Under the pieces are notes generated by a model. That model saw only the letters and a list, made by a program, of their open reading frames with translations. It had not been told where the DNA came from and did not search any database. 31,770 bases of DNA, from IMG/VR virus record IMGVR_UViG_3300013131_000150, positions 1 to 31,770 of that record; one strand, written 5' to 3'. Of this stretch, positions 7,307 to 15,071 are shown in pieces; the first letter of the stretch is position 1; the number at the start of each line of letters is the position of its first letter. The position numbers and the translations under genes are program-made. This stretch comes from a virus.

Positions 7307-8119
7307 ATGAAAGTCCTTTTCAAACTTGGCGATACAGCACTTGACAATGCTGAAGCTTCAGCTTTGTTTTCAGTAACAGAAAGCACTCCATCAATCGTTA
7401 TTGACATTCTTGATCACATCAAGCCGTCAAAGATCAATGCAGAAAAACTATTTTCTCTAAGTGTACAAAAGAAAAATCCAACACTTGCTAAGTTGGCTGC
7501 AAAGTTTGCGATTGAAGGAATTGAGCCTGTCAAACGGCGTCGCTCTGGCGAAGAGATTCAACGAATTAGCGACATTCGTCCTGTAAAAGAAATTAGTGAT
7601 CCATCAGAAGCTATATCAGAACTAATTAGTTTAGATAGCCTTAAAAGTATCGGTGCAGCAATGATTTTATCTTCACTAAAACACAAAGATAAAAAAACGT
7701 TACGCGAAATTGCAGTATCGACAATTAATGAGTTGGCTTACCTCGGAACAATTAGTGCAGATTCTGATTGTTTTAGAGGATTTATAAAAGATGCTGACGG
7801 AAGCTATAGGCCAATCGCGAAAGCACCAGGAATAAGTCGGTCGGAGTGCTACCACGCTTCGCCTGTGTACACAGCTCTCCGGGACGGTCTTGCTCTGTTG
7901 GCTGAGTGGGGTTTGGTGGTAACTGACAAGACTACAGAATATGGCGCCAAAGACCGCGACAACACCGCCAATGTCGAATTACTAAGACGTACAGTGTACT
8001 TGATTGAGCTTTCTGAATCAGGTCTCGCTGTGGCAAACCATTGGGGAGACCTCACTAGCTACATATCAATGCGCTGGAGTCAACGTGTTAGGTCACAATC
8101 GTCCGTTATCCATTTTTGA
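7307..8119 (+). CDS. hypothetical protein, 270 aa, composition mosaic
   Basis: Unknown function. The N-terminal 175 residues are helical, with a basic KRRRSGEE patch near residue 76. Residues 120-165 (IGAAMILSSLKHKDKKTLRE then ELAYLGTI) could be a winged-helix or helix-turn-helix, and residues 190-265 could be a second such unit (ALRDGLALLAEWGLVV, then a strand with YLIELSESG). The base composition changes inside the gene, from about 33% G+C around 7700 to about 60% around 7880, which suggests that its 3' part came from a different source. It is followed 18 bases later by a strong terminator and so closes a transcription unit. A DNA-binding role is a guess. Confidence 0.7.
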   Translation: MKVLFKLGDTALDNAEASALFSVTESTPSIVIDILDHIKPSKINAEKLFSLSVQKKNPTLAKLAAKFAIEGIEPVKRRRSGEEIQRISDIRPVKEISDPSEAISELISLDSLKSIGAAMILSSLKHKDKKTLREIAVSTINELAYLGTISADSDCFRGFIKDADGSYRPIAKAPGISRSECYHASPVYTALRDGLALLAEWGLVVTDKTTEYGAKDRDNTANVELLRRTVYLIELSESGLAVANHWGDLTSYISMRWSQRVRSQSSVIHF

Positions 8120-8137
8120 CCGTAAACAAGTAAACTG

Positions 8138-8163
8138 AGGCGTCCACCGGGGCGCCTTTTTTA
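8138..8163 (+). terminator. rho-independent terminator
   Basis: AGGCGTCC (8138-8145) pairs with GGGCGCCT (8150-8157) around an ACCG loop, with one T-G pair, and is followed directly by a run of T. It ends the unit closed by the gene at 7307-8119, and the polymerase ATG lies just beyond it. Confidence 0.85.
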
Positions 8164-8165
8164 TT

Positions 8166-10061
8166 ATGAATTTAATTTACATAACGGATAACGAACAGTA
8201 TGAAAAAGCATTGAGTGAATTGAAAAACATAAAAAAACTTTGTATCGACACGGAAACTACTGGGCTGGATGCCCGCATCTCTGACATCAGATTAATTCAG
8301 TTATGTTCAACTGATGACACAATAGATGATAGGAATGTTTATGTTTTTGATTTATTTAATTTAAAACAATACAAAGAATTGAATAACTTAATAGAGACAA
8401 GAGAGATGCTTGTTGCTCACAGCATGAATTTTGATTTTCAATTTTTATTAAAAATTGGTATTGATTTTAAAGGAAAAATTTTTGATACTTACATAGCCGA
8501 AAGATGTTTAAGAGCAGGTTTTAAAGAGAAACGAATCAGTCCTCAAGCACAGAAACCTTATTTTGCAGATATTTCTTGCAGTCTAAAAGCTGTTGCTCAA
8601 CGCAGATTAGAAATAGAAATAAGCAAAGAACAACAAGTATCAGATTGGTCTAAAGAAAAGCTCGATTTAAATCAAATTGAGTACGCAGCAAGAGACGTAG
8701 AACTTCTTCCAAAAATTGCAGCTTTGCAACTTAAAGAATTAGCGGAAGAATCTTTACTTGACATTTATTCACTGGAATCACAATGCATTCGACCTGTAGC
8801 CTCAATGTGCCACAGAGGGTTCAACGTGGATATAAAAAAATTAATCGAACTAAAAAAAGATATAAGTAATGAATTAAATCAAAAAACGCTTGAGTTTTGC
8901 GCGGCTTTAGATGCTGCGCTTCCTGAAGAATTTAAACTTCCAAAAAATTTAGATGGTCAAATAGCTATAGGCAAAAAACCAAAAAAAGAATTTAACCCAG
9001 GCTCAGGTGTTCAGTGTGTAAAACTTTTTAAAATATTAAATGTTGAATTACCGGTTGATCAAAACACGGGTAAACCGACCTTGTCTCAAATAGCTTTAGG
9101 TGAGTTTGATAGTGAAAATTTAATATTGAATATGTACAGAAAAAGAGTAAAAATAGAAACAAAATTAGAGCACGTAGAAAAACTAATAAATAACATAAAC
9201 CCTATCTCCAATAAAATTCATAGTGGATATAATCAATATGGAGCTAACAGCGGAAGATTCACTTCATCCGGTGTAAGAAAACAGACCGCAAAAAAAGTTA
9301 AAGCTGAGTTTGCTATAAATGCTCAGCAAATTCCGAGAAGTAGTGAATTTAGAGGTTGTTTTAGAGCGAGTGAAGGTTACAAACTTATTATTTGTGACTT
9401 TTCTCAGATAGAACTTCGGTTAGGAGCAGAGCTTATAAACATCCCGCAAATGATCGAAGCATTTAAAAATAAACAAGATCTTCATACAGTTACAGCAAGT
9501 TTGATATACAAAGTACCGATAGATGGAGTAACTAAACAACAAAGACAAGAAGGCAAGACACTTAATTTTGCGCTTCTTTACGGCATGGGATACCGTAAAT
9601 ACAAAACATATGCAGCTCAGTCTGGAAAAATAATTTCTTTGTCAGATGCCAAGATTGCTCACGCGGGGTTTCATGCTGCTTATCCACGGCTAAGAGCGTG
9701 GCATAGAGAAAGAGCTGCCATGGTCGAAGATGGTTGGTGCTATGTTAGAACTCCTCTAGGTAGGCGTCGATTACTGTCTTATGATGATGCGACAATGACT
9801 GCTTGCGCTAACACTTTAATCCAGGGTGCTGGTGCAGATATACTTAAATTATCTTTAGCAAAAATTAACGAATATCTTAACCAAGATGCTTTTTTAATCG
9901 CTTGTGTGCACGATGAAATTGTTTTAGAAGTTATTGAAACAAAAGCAGACGCATATAAAGATATTCTTGAAAAATGTATGCGAGAAGCAGCTGAGACAAT
10001 TTTAAAAATCGTTCCTTCAAAAGCGGACGCATCGATAGCTGATACGTGGGCAGAAAAATGA
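8166..10061 (+). CDS. family A DNA polymerase with 3'-5' exonuclease
   Basis: A 631-residue replicative polymerase of the Pol I type without the 5' nuclease domain, as in many phages. Exonuclease motifs are intact: Exo I CIDTETTG (D28, E30), Exo II NFD (D90) and Exo III YAARD (Y173, D177). The polymerase motifs are also intact: motif A DFSQIELR (D411), motif B RQEGKTLNFALLYG (R460, K464, F468, Y472) and motif C VHDE (D583, E584). F468 is the residue equivalent to E. coli Phe762, which governs dideoxynucleotide discrimination and varies among phage polymerases. The GANSGRFTSS segment (359-368) is the template/primer-binding motif. The ATG lies directly after the terminator T run, with no Shine-Dalgarno site, so a promoter must lie in or near 8100-8165. 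Confidence 0.97.
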   Translation: MNLIYITDNEQYEKALSELKNIKKLCIDTETTGLDARISDIRLIQLCSTDDTIDDRNVYVFDLFNLKQYKELNNLIETREMLVAHSMNFDFQFLLKIGIDFKGKIFDTYIAERCLRAGFKEKRISPQAQKPYFADISCSLKAVAQRRLEIEISKEQQVSDWSKEKLDLNQIEYAARDVELLPKIAALQLKELAEESLLDIYSLESQCIRPVASMCHRGFNVDIKKLIELKKDISNELNQKTLEFCAALDAALPEEFKLPKNLDGQIAIGKKPKKEFNPGSGVQCVKLFKILNVELPVDQNTGKPTLSQIALGEFDSENLILNMYRKRVKIETKLEHVEKLINNINPISNKIHSGYNQYGANSGRFTSSGVRKQTAKKVKAEFAINAQQIPRSSEFRGCFRASEGYKLIICDFSQIELRLGAELINIPQMIEAFKNKQDLHTVTASLIYKVPIDGVTKQQRQEGKTLNFALLYGMGYRKYKTYAAQSGKIISLSDAKIAHAGFHAAYPRLRAWHRERAAMVEDGWCYVRTPLGRRRLLSYDDATMTACANTLIQGAGADILKLSLAKINEYLNQDAFLIACVHDEIVLEVIETKADAYKDILEKCMREAAETILKIVPSKADASIADTWAEK

Positions 10062-10136
10062 TGAATACTCGGTTAACCACACTCGACATCTACGTGTCCG
10101 TTGTTTAAGATTTAAATAATAAAATTCAAAAAAATC

Positions 10137-10643
10137 ATGCTAAACGCAAACATTTTAGTCGATCAAAACAAAACTGTATGGACTACTAAAGTAGAAGGAG
10201 GTTATGTAGGCTGTGTAAAAACAAATAACTATGTTTGTTTCACAGTAGAAATTTTTGACTCAGCATTAAAAGCAGCTAACAGAGCGCGAAATCTTGAAAA
10301 AAATTTAAAAAATAACAATACTGAAGATAGTATAAAGAATATAAAAATTTCTGGTAAAACTAAAAAAAACAAGGTAACTTATCCGCGAAAGCTTTATACG
10401 CTTGGGGAAACTCAAACGATGCCACTCCTAAGATTTCAGGAGGTATGGGTTATAACGAAAGACGATTCATTCGTTTCAAATTGCCTGGACCAAAAAAATA
10501 AAACATTAGTCACTTATACTAAAAGTCGAGAAGAAGCAAAGTTTTATAAAGATCACGAAATAGCAAAAATGAATATGAGAACTTTAAAAAATGTTGTCGG
10601 TCCTGGCTTTAATCTGATGCGTTTATTCATTAAAAACGGTTAA
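10137..10643 (+). CDS. hypothetical protein, 168 aa
   Basis: A very basic, Lys/Asn-rich protein of unknown function. An N-terminal beta region (residues 1-40, ILVDQNKTVWTTK and onward) is separated by a Lys-rich, probably disordered linker (about 55-80) from a C-terminal alpha/beta half (85-165). The composition suggests nucleic-acid binding. It follows the polymerase by 75 bases; that gap holds only a 16-codon frame. Confidence 0.7.
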   Translation: MLNANILVDQNKTVWTTKVEGGYVGCVKTNNYVCFTVEIFDSALKAANRARNLEKNLKNNNTEDSIKNIKISGKTKKNKVTYPRKLYTLGETQTMPLLRFQEVWVITKDDSFVSNCLDQKNKTLVTYTKSREEAKFYKDHEIAKMNMRTLKNVVGPGFNLMRLFIKNG

Positions 10644-10662
10644 AATTTAAAAAAAGATTGTC

Positions 10663-10872
10663 ATGCCCACACGATTTGCTGGTGATTTCTTTGGTGCTTC
10701 ATTAACGGAGATACCAGATGAATCAACATTATTTAAATATTTTCCAGGCTTAAGGGATACTTACAAACAAACAAAACAAGCATCTGATACAAAAAGTGAA
10801 CCACGGTTAACAGGAAACGTGCGAGGAGCCAAAGCTTTCGCAGGTTTCAAAACTTTTGAAGCACCGAAGTAA
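10663..10872 (+). CDS. small virion-like protein, 69 aa
   Basis: A short protein with Gly, Ala and Phe spread through it and a disordered Lys/Ser/Thr middle (KQTKQASDTKSEPR). The style is that of small virion or scaffold components, but I do not recognise a family. It lies 50 bases ahead of the 274-residue Pro/Thr-linker protein, which has a similar composition. Confidence 0.65.
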   Translation: MPTRFAGDFFGASLTEIPDESTLFKYFPGLRDTYKQTKQASDTKSEPRLTGNVRGAKAFAGFKTFEAPK

Positions 10873-10921
10873 CAAAGCTATGTCTTTTAATTTATACTTA
10901 TTAGCAGACACCCTGTAAAAA

Positions 10922-11746
<825 letters not shown>

Positions 11747-11761
11747 AACAAAAAATAAATA

Positions 11762-11791
11762 AGGTTTAGACTGCTACCAGCGACTAAACCT
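11762..11791 (+). other. 8-bp inverted repeat
   Basis: AGGTTTAG (11762-11769) and CTAAACCT (11784-11791) are perfect inverted copies, and the 14-base loop contains an inner GCT-ACC-AGC hairpin. No T tract follows. It lies between the 274-residue gene and a small frame at 11795, and may be a 3'-end stabiliser or an operator. Confidence 0.4.
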
Positions 11792-11794
11792 ACT

Positions 11795-11929
11795 ATGAAC
11801 AAAATTATAAAAATTTTAAAAAGTCGAATAAGGGTGTGGCGTAAGCTGTACCCTTTTTTATTTGCGTCTGAGTTTGAAGTGAACATGATTCTGCAACCTA
11901 GGTATTTTGAGCCTAACGATGTTTATTAA
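11795..11929 (+). CDS. possible leader-type small ORF, 44 aa
   Basis: A 44-codon frame from ATG at 11795 that ends inside the start of the next gene (overlap 11919-11929). The peptide is basic at the N-terminus (MNKIIKILKSRIR) and acidic toward the end. A terminator-like hairpin (11830-11863) lies within it. That arrangement, a short ORF with a terminator inside and a gene right after, resembles a translation-coupled attenuator. Alternatively the frame is chance and only the terminator is real. There is no Shine-Dalgarno site. Confidence 0.3.
   Translation: MNKIIKILKSRIRVWRKLYPFLFASEFEVNMILQPRYFEPNDVY
11830..11863 (+). terminator. terminator-like hairpin with GTAA loop
   Basis: AAGGGTGTGGC (11830-11840) and GCTGTACCCTT (11845-11855) form an 11-pair stem (three G-T pairs in the middle) closed by a GTAA tetraloop of the stable GNRA class. 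A T run follows. It probably ends the transcript of the 10922-11746 gene. Confidence 0.6.
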
Positions 11930-12446
11930 CTATTCATTAATTGTTGAAAAAAATAATAAACAATTACAACTTGCAATAACAGCCAACGATGGTCTCCACG
12001 CCAATGCACAGGCTATTGACATAGCTCGCGCATTCAAAGGTGACGCTTTTACATTACGTAACGAACAAGCAAAAACATGTTATATAAGTAAATTATTTAA
12101 AAAACTTGCTTACAATGAATTTAATTATAAAAATTGCGAAACTTGGAATAAATCATTTTGTAATAACACCCCAGTTATTTACGTATTAGGTACAAAATTT
12201 TATGTAAGGCCCTTAATTTTAAGTTATTTAGATATTCCAAGCGATACCTATGTGCGGCCAAGTTGTCATAAAAAAAATTGCATAAACCCATTTCACAATA
12301 CGTATAAAAATGCAAAAGCTTCAAAACTCACTAGCGCAGACAGGCAATTGGCGCTAGTCTTTGCTGGCCAAGGCGTGCCTGTAAAGGAAATCGCTAAGGC
12401 TTTTAAAGTTCACCGCTCAACAATTTACCGACTTATTCACGTATGA
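11919..12446 (+). CDS. zinc-finger (HNH-like) plus helix-turn-helix protein
   Basis: A 175-residue protein; ATG at 11919 is chosen over a TTG at 11907. Residues 112-126 contain SCHKKNCINPFHN (C116, C121, N123, P124, H126), the C....C.NP.H pattern seen in the zinc-binding part of phage HNH-type proteins. Residues 138-172 form a clear Hin/resolvase-like helix-turn-helix (LTSADRQLALVFAGQGV, then VKEIAKAFKVHRSTIYRLI). The N-terminal half is unassigned. A catalytic DH pair is not obvious, so it may bind DNA without cutting, as a regulator or a decayed homing endonuclease. It overlaps the next gene by ATGA, so it is coupled to the SSB gene. Confidence 0.72.
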   Translation: MFINYSLIVEKNNKQLQLAITANDGLHANAQAIDIARAFKGDAFTLRNEQAKTCYISKLFKKLAYNEFNYKNCETWNKSFCNNTPVIYVLGTKFYVRPLILSYLDIPSDTYVRPSCHKKNCINPFHNTYKNAKASKLTSADRQLALVFAGQGVPVKEIAKAFKVHRSTIYRLIHV

Positions 12447-13090
12447 ACATTTTTCTACTAGGTCTTCGAGTAAAAGACGAAGCCATTCAAGAAGAAGAAG
12501 GAGTATCTAACTTAATTGCTGAAGCTTTACCTTCAACAGACAAAAAAGTTTTAACCAAAGTTTCACTGAAACAAAAAAGCGATCACTATGTAGGGAAAGT
12601 TTTAACAAGCCTTAAAAAAGACGAAGTATTTCTTGCGGTAGGTCCCACAAAATCTGACCCAGATGGTTTGTTAAAAATGCAACCAATGTTGGTTGTCAAT
12701 AATAAAAACTGGAACGACCTTTTAGCGATCAATTTGTTTATTGCTACGGGTGGGCTAGGTCCTAAAACGGACGAAGCTCAACTTGGAGATAGTACGGTTA
12801 CTAATAGATCACTTGCTTGGCAAGACGAAAACCAAGAAACAAATTGGATGAAAGTTTCTTGTTGGAATGAGTTGTCTGGACAACTTGCAGAATTACCTGC
12901 AGGCACACCAACAATTGCTGTCGGACGAGTAAGCACCTCAGAAAAAGACGATCGTATTTTTTTGAATTATGGTGTTGACAAGATTCTGTATTTACCACGG
13001 AATCAAAAGGCAGCTCCTAAAAAGGCTGCTGATCCTGAAAAAGGATTGGTTTCGACTGCTGCATTAGGTTCTCTTGATTTTTCGCTCTAA
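12443..13090 (+). CDS. probable single-stranded DNA-binding protein
   Basis: A 215-residue protein with an SSB-type OB fold at about residues 97-185: NLFIATGGLG, a loop, then TNRSLAWQD, NWMKVSCWNELSGQLAEL, and GRVSTSEKDDRIFLNYGVDKI. The order (strand, W.(K/R)V..W..L...L, then a GR(V/I)....... strand) follows bacterial SSB. Residues 1-95 form an extra N-terminal domain not found in bacterial SSB. After an Ala/Lys-rich linker the protein ends in SLDFSL, a short acidic/aromatic tail like the partner-binding tails of phage and bacterial SSBs. It is followed six bases later by the 277-residue gene and is part of the replication block. Confidence 0.72.
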   Translation: MNIFLLGLRVKDEAIQEEEGVSNLIAEALPSTDKKVLTKVSLKQKSDHYVGKVLTSLKKDEVFLAVGPTKSDPDGLLKMQPMLVVNNKNWNDLLAINLFIATGGLGPKTDEAQLGDSTVTNRSLAWQDENQETNWMKVSCWNELSGQLAELPAGTPTIAVGRVSTSEKDDRIFLNYGVDKILYLPRNQKAAPKKAADPEKGLVSTAALGSLDFSL

Positions 13091-13096
13091 CTAACC

Positions 13097-13930
13097 ATGG
13101 TTTTTATCGCTGGCAAATTTTCGGCTGATGAGATTCTCTGCCAAATCCCACCCCATACACTCCGAATCGATCTTCAAGCACGTCGTTGGAAATCCGACAC
13201 TGATCCTGAAGCGGCCATTGTCGATAGTAACGACAATGGAATACCAATTGAATTCATCTTACTTGGTTTTACACCATACTTCGGTAATCTCGGTATGCGA
13301 TCGCATGAAGAGTTTATTCGAGTTAGTTATATCGGTGTTTTACCTAATCATCGTTTACTACCTCCTAGATGCGTCTGCACGAGTATCATCAGTGGTAAAT
13401 CAAGTCAAAAAAACTTTATCACTTACTTCCAAACGCTTTACAACAACCGTATTAATGTCGGTGAAGTAATTACCAGCACCCGATTCGTTCAAAAATCTTT
13501 TAATGAACGAGATCCAATGACAGGTGCTGACGGCGCCAAAATTAATTACAACGCACTTGAGTTTAAAGATCGCCCGGCTCAGAGTGACGAAGAAAAAAAG
13601 CTCATCGAAGATGTTGCAGCGTGGCTTGAAAGTGATGGAGGAGAGCTGGTATCAGCTGCACTTCGTTCTTCTATCCCCGGTGCGAATCTGGTTGAACTAC
13701 CTCTGGGAGAAGATCACACGACCATTAAAGGGGCATTCGTAGAGGCTAACCCTAAACGCCTCGAAGCTGGGTTTGAAGCATCCTTACAGACGCTTCCACC
13801 AGCAGCTGCGGAGCCCAGCAAGAAAAAAAATGAAGCCTCAGAACCACCTTCGGCAAAAAAAGCCGCTAGTGATCGGGAACTTACTGAGGAACAGAAAGCG
13901 GCACTCAAGGCTGCGGGTCTGGATTTTTAA
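13097..13930 (+). CDS. replication-associated protein of unknown function, 277 aa
   Basis: Unrecognised. Residues 1-150 are beta-rich (IEFILLGFTPYFG, FIRVSYIGVLP, RCVCTSIISG) and could be an OB fold or another compact barrel. Residues 165-235 are helical. Residues 238-270 form an Ala/Lys/Pro-rich linker followed by EEQKAALKAAGLDF. The LDF ending matches those of the adjacent SSB-like protein and the DUF3150-like protein, so a shared docking partner is possible. It starts six bases after the SSB gene without a Shine-Dalgarno site and is followed by a strong terminator, so it closes the SSB operon. A role with single-stranded DNA is an inference from the neighbour and the tail. Confidence 0.75.
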   Translation: MVFIAGKFSADEILCQIPPHTLRIDLQARRWKSDTDPEAAIVDSNDNGIPIEFILLGFTPYFGNLGMRSHEEFIRVSYIGVLPNHRLLPPRCVCTSIISGKSSQKNFITYFQTLYNNRINVGEVITSTRFVQKSFNERDPMTGADGAKINYNALEFKDRPAQSDEEKKLIEDVAAWLESDGGELVSAALRSSIPGANLVELPLGEDHTTIKGAFVEANPKRLEAGFEASLQTLPPAAAEPSKKKNEASEPPSAKKAASDRELTEEQKAALKAAGLDF

Positions 13931-13946
13931 TCTTAAAAAATGTTTT

Positions 13947-13978
13947 ACGCCTCCCACCACGGGGGGCGTTTTTTTTTA
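13947..13978 (+). terminator. rho-independent terminator
   Basis: ACGCCTCCC (13947-13955) pairs with GGGGGGCGT (13961-13969) with one T-G pair around a five-base loop, then a long T run follows. It ends the SSB operon. The converging - strand gene stops inside the T run (13976), so the hairpin also lies just downstream of that gene. Confidence 0.9.
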
Positions 13979-14212
13979 CATATTTAACAGTTCGGAATAA
14001 TGTGGAAGATCAACGTCATTAATTAAACACCAAGTGCATATATTACTAAGAAGTTTTCCTCTAACTAAATAATTAGCAAAAATTAAACTTAGTATTGAAT
14101 CACGCGACTCCTCGTCTAAACTCTTAAGCCCGTCTAAAAATAATTTATGTTTAAGATCTAACTCTAAACCCATAAAAGATTTAAGTTTTTCAGTCAGTTC
14201 TTCTGAAGTCAT
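13976..14212 (-). CDS. hypothetical helical protein, 78 aa (faint NblA resemblance)
   Basis: A single small helical protein on the opposite strand to all its neighbours. No + strand gene covers 13979-14210, which supports it. Residues 22-55 show LFLDGLKSLDEESRDSILSL and then NYLVRGKLL. The spacing (hydrophobic helix, S/L-D/E turn, helix, VR, hydrophobic) recalls NblA, the small phycobilisome-degradation adaptor carried by some freshwater cyanophages. The resemblance is weak, and the protein is longer than the roughly 60-residue NblA. Its ATG shares the tetranucleotide CATG with the ATG of the + strand gene at 14211. Confidence 0.6.
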   Translation of the reverse strand: MTSEELTEKLKSFMGLELDLKHKLFLDGLKSLDEESRDSILSLIFANYLVRGKLLSNICTWCLINDVDLPHYSELLNM

Positions 14213-14744
14213 GTCGTTTTACCAGGTTCCAAAGTTCATTTTTAATCCGGTGGCAAAATCTAAATTGTGCTCTGGGACCATTTTACTTCCTGCAGATTTT
14301 GAAGGTCAGCTTTACGAACAAGTAAAAGAAAGTGGCTCTAGCGACATAATCTTAAATAATGACGAGCGCAATATTCAAAGTGTTAAATGGTGGGAATCTC
14401 ATAAAAACAAAATTGACTGGGTAATTGCAATCACTCAGGGATTAAAAGAACACACACCATGGATTACTGAGTACGGCTTGCAAGTTGCTAACAAAGGAAT
14501 TTGTATTCTTGATCGACTTACTTTCCTTGAGCCCACACGGGGTCGCGAAGCATTTCTTAAGGACGCATCGTTAGTAAATATTAAGATTTTAAGCCCAAGA
14601 CCAGCATTTCGTGCTGACGGTAAGCAACTAAAAGATTCTGTAACTTCAGCGTGGTTCTTTTTTCAAAAAACGGGCGAAGCAGTACCTAGTACAGTCATTG
14701 ATTACGAAGTAAGCTGGCTGCGCCCTAAAGTTTCTGTAAAATGA
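14211..14744 (+). CDS. methyltransferase-fold protein with degenerate catalytic motif, 177 aa
   Basis: Resembles the phage/bacterial class of small DNA methyltransferase-like proteins. Diagnostic parts are NKGICILDRLTFLEPTRGR (about 94-112, usual form 'GVA.LLRL.FLEP..GR'), the strand KILSPRPAFRADGK (125-138), and DSVTSAWFFF (142-151, usual form 'TDSVTCAW'). The segment that should be (D/N)PP(Y/F) reads IDWVIAITQG (68-77), so the catalytic tetrad is lost, and the AdoMet-binding loop is also weak. It is either an inactive relative that binds DNA or protein, or a very divergent enzyme. It is coupled to the next gene by an ATGA overlap. Its own start is fused to that of the divergent gene at 14212. 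Confidence 0.65.
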   Translation: MSFYQVPKFIFNPVAKSKLCSGTILLPADFEGQLYEQVKESGSSDIILNNDERNIQSVKWWESHKNKIDWVIAITQGLKEHTPWITEYGLQVANKGICILDRLTFLEPTRGREAFLKDASLVNIKILSPRPAFRADGKQLKDSVTSAWFFFQKTGEAVPSTVIDYEVSWLRPKVSVK

Positions 14745-15046
14745 GTGCCAAGCTTATTCAAACTCTTAATCAACTCGTTGAGTTACAAAAAGAACAAAGT
14801 TTAAAATTAGATAAAATCACTGCTATATTAATAAGCACTCAATTATTAACTGAGTGCATTGACCACGAAGGCCAACCCAGAGACTCAGAAGAATGTGCAG
14901 AAATTACACTCGAAGGCTACTCGGCAGCATTGTGTTTAATGAGCGAACTTGAACGACGTAATAAACAATACCAGTATCAAAAACGAGAATTTTTTATAAG
15001 CGACGAAGACGATGAGAGCATTGGAGAAATCTCTGATTCATTCTAA
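14741..15046 (+). CDS. hypothetical coiled-coil protein, 101 aa
   Basis: Unknown function. The N-terminal 30 residues are a short coiled coil (IQTLNQLVELQKEQSLKLDK), the middle has paired helices, and the C-terminus is very acidic (residues about 87-101, with DEDDES). It overlaps the methyltransferase-like gene by four bases and is probably translated with it. Confidence 0.68.
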   Translation: MSAKLIQTLNQLVELQKEQSLKLDKITAILISTQLLTECIDHEGQPRDSEECAEITLEGYSAALCLMSELERRNKQYQYQKREFFISDEDDESIGEISDSF

Positions 15047-15071
15047 AATTAAATAAATTGACACTATTGTC

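Noticed and set aside
10058-10108. A 16-codon frame overlapping the polymerase stop
   Set aside because: Too short to support; probably chance.
10880-10918. A 12-codon frame ending just before the ATG at 10922
   Set aside because: It could be a leader peptide, but length and lack of a ribosome-binding site make it indistinguishable from chance.
11760-11860. A tRNA-like folded region
   Set aside because: The inverted repeats suggest stems, but no cloverleaf with a T-loop (GTTCGA-type) or CCA end is present. I found no tRNA gene in the window.
13128-14000. Several + strand frames (113, 72 and 75 codons) inside the 277-residue gene
   Set aside because: They lie in other frames of a well-supported gene and have no start context.
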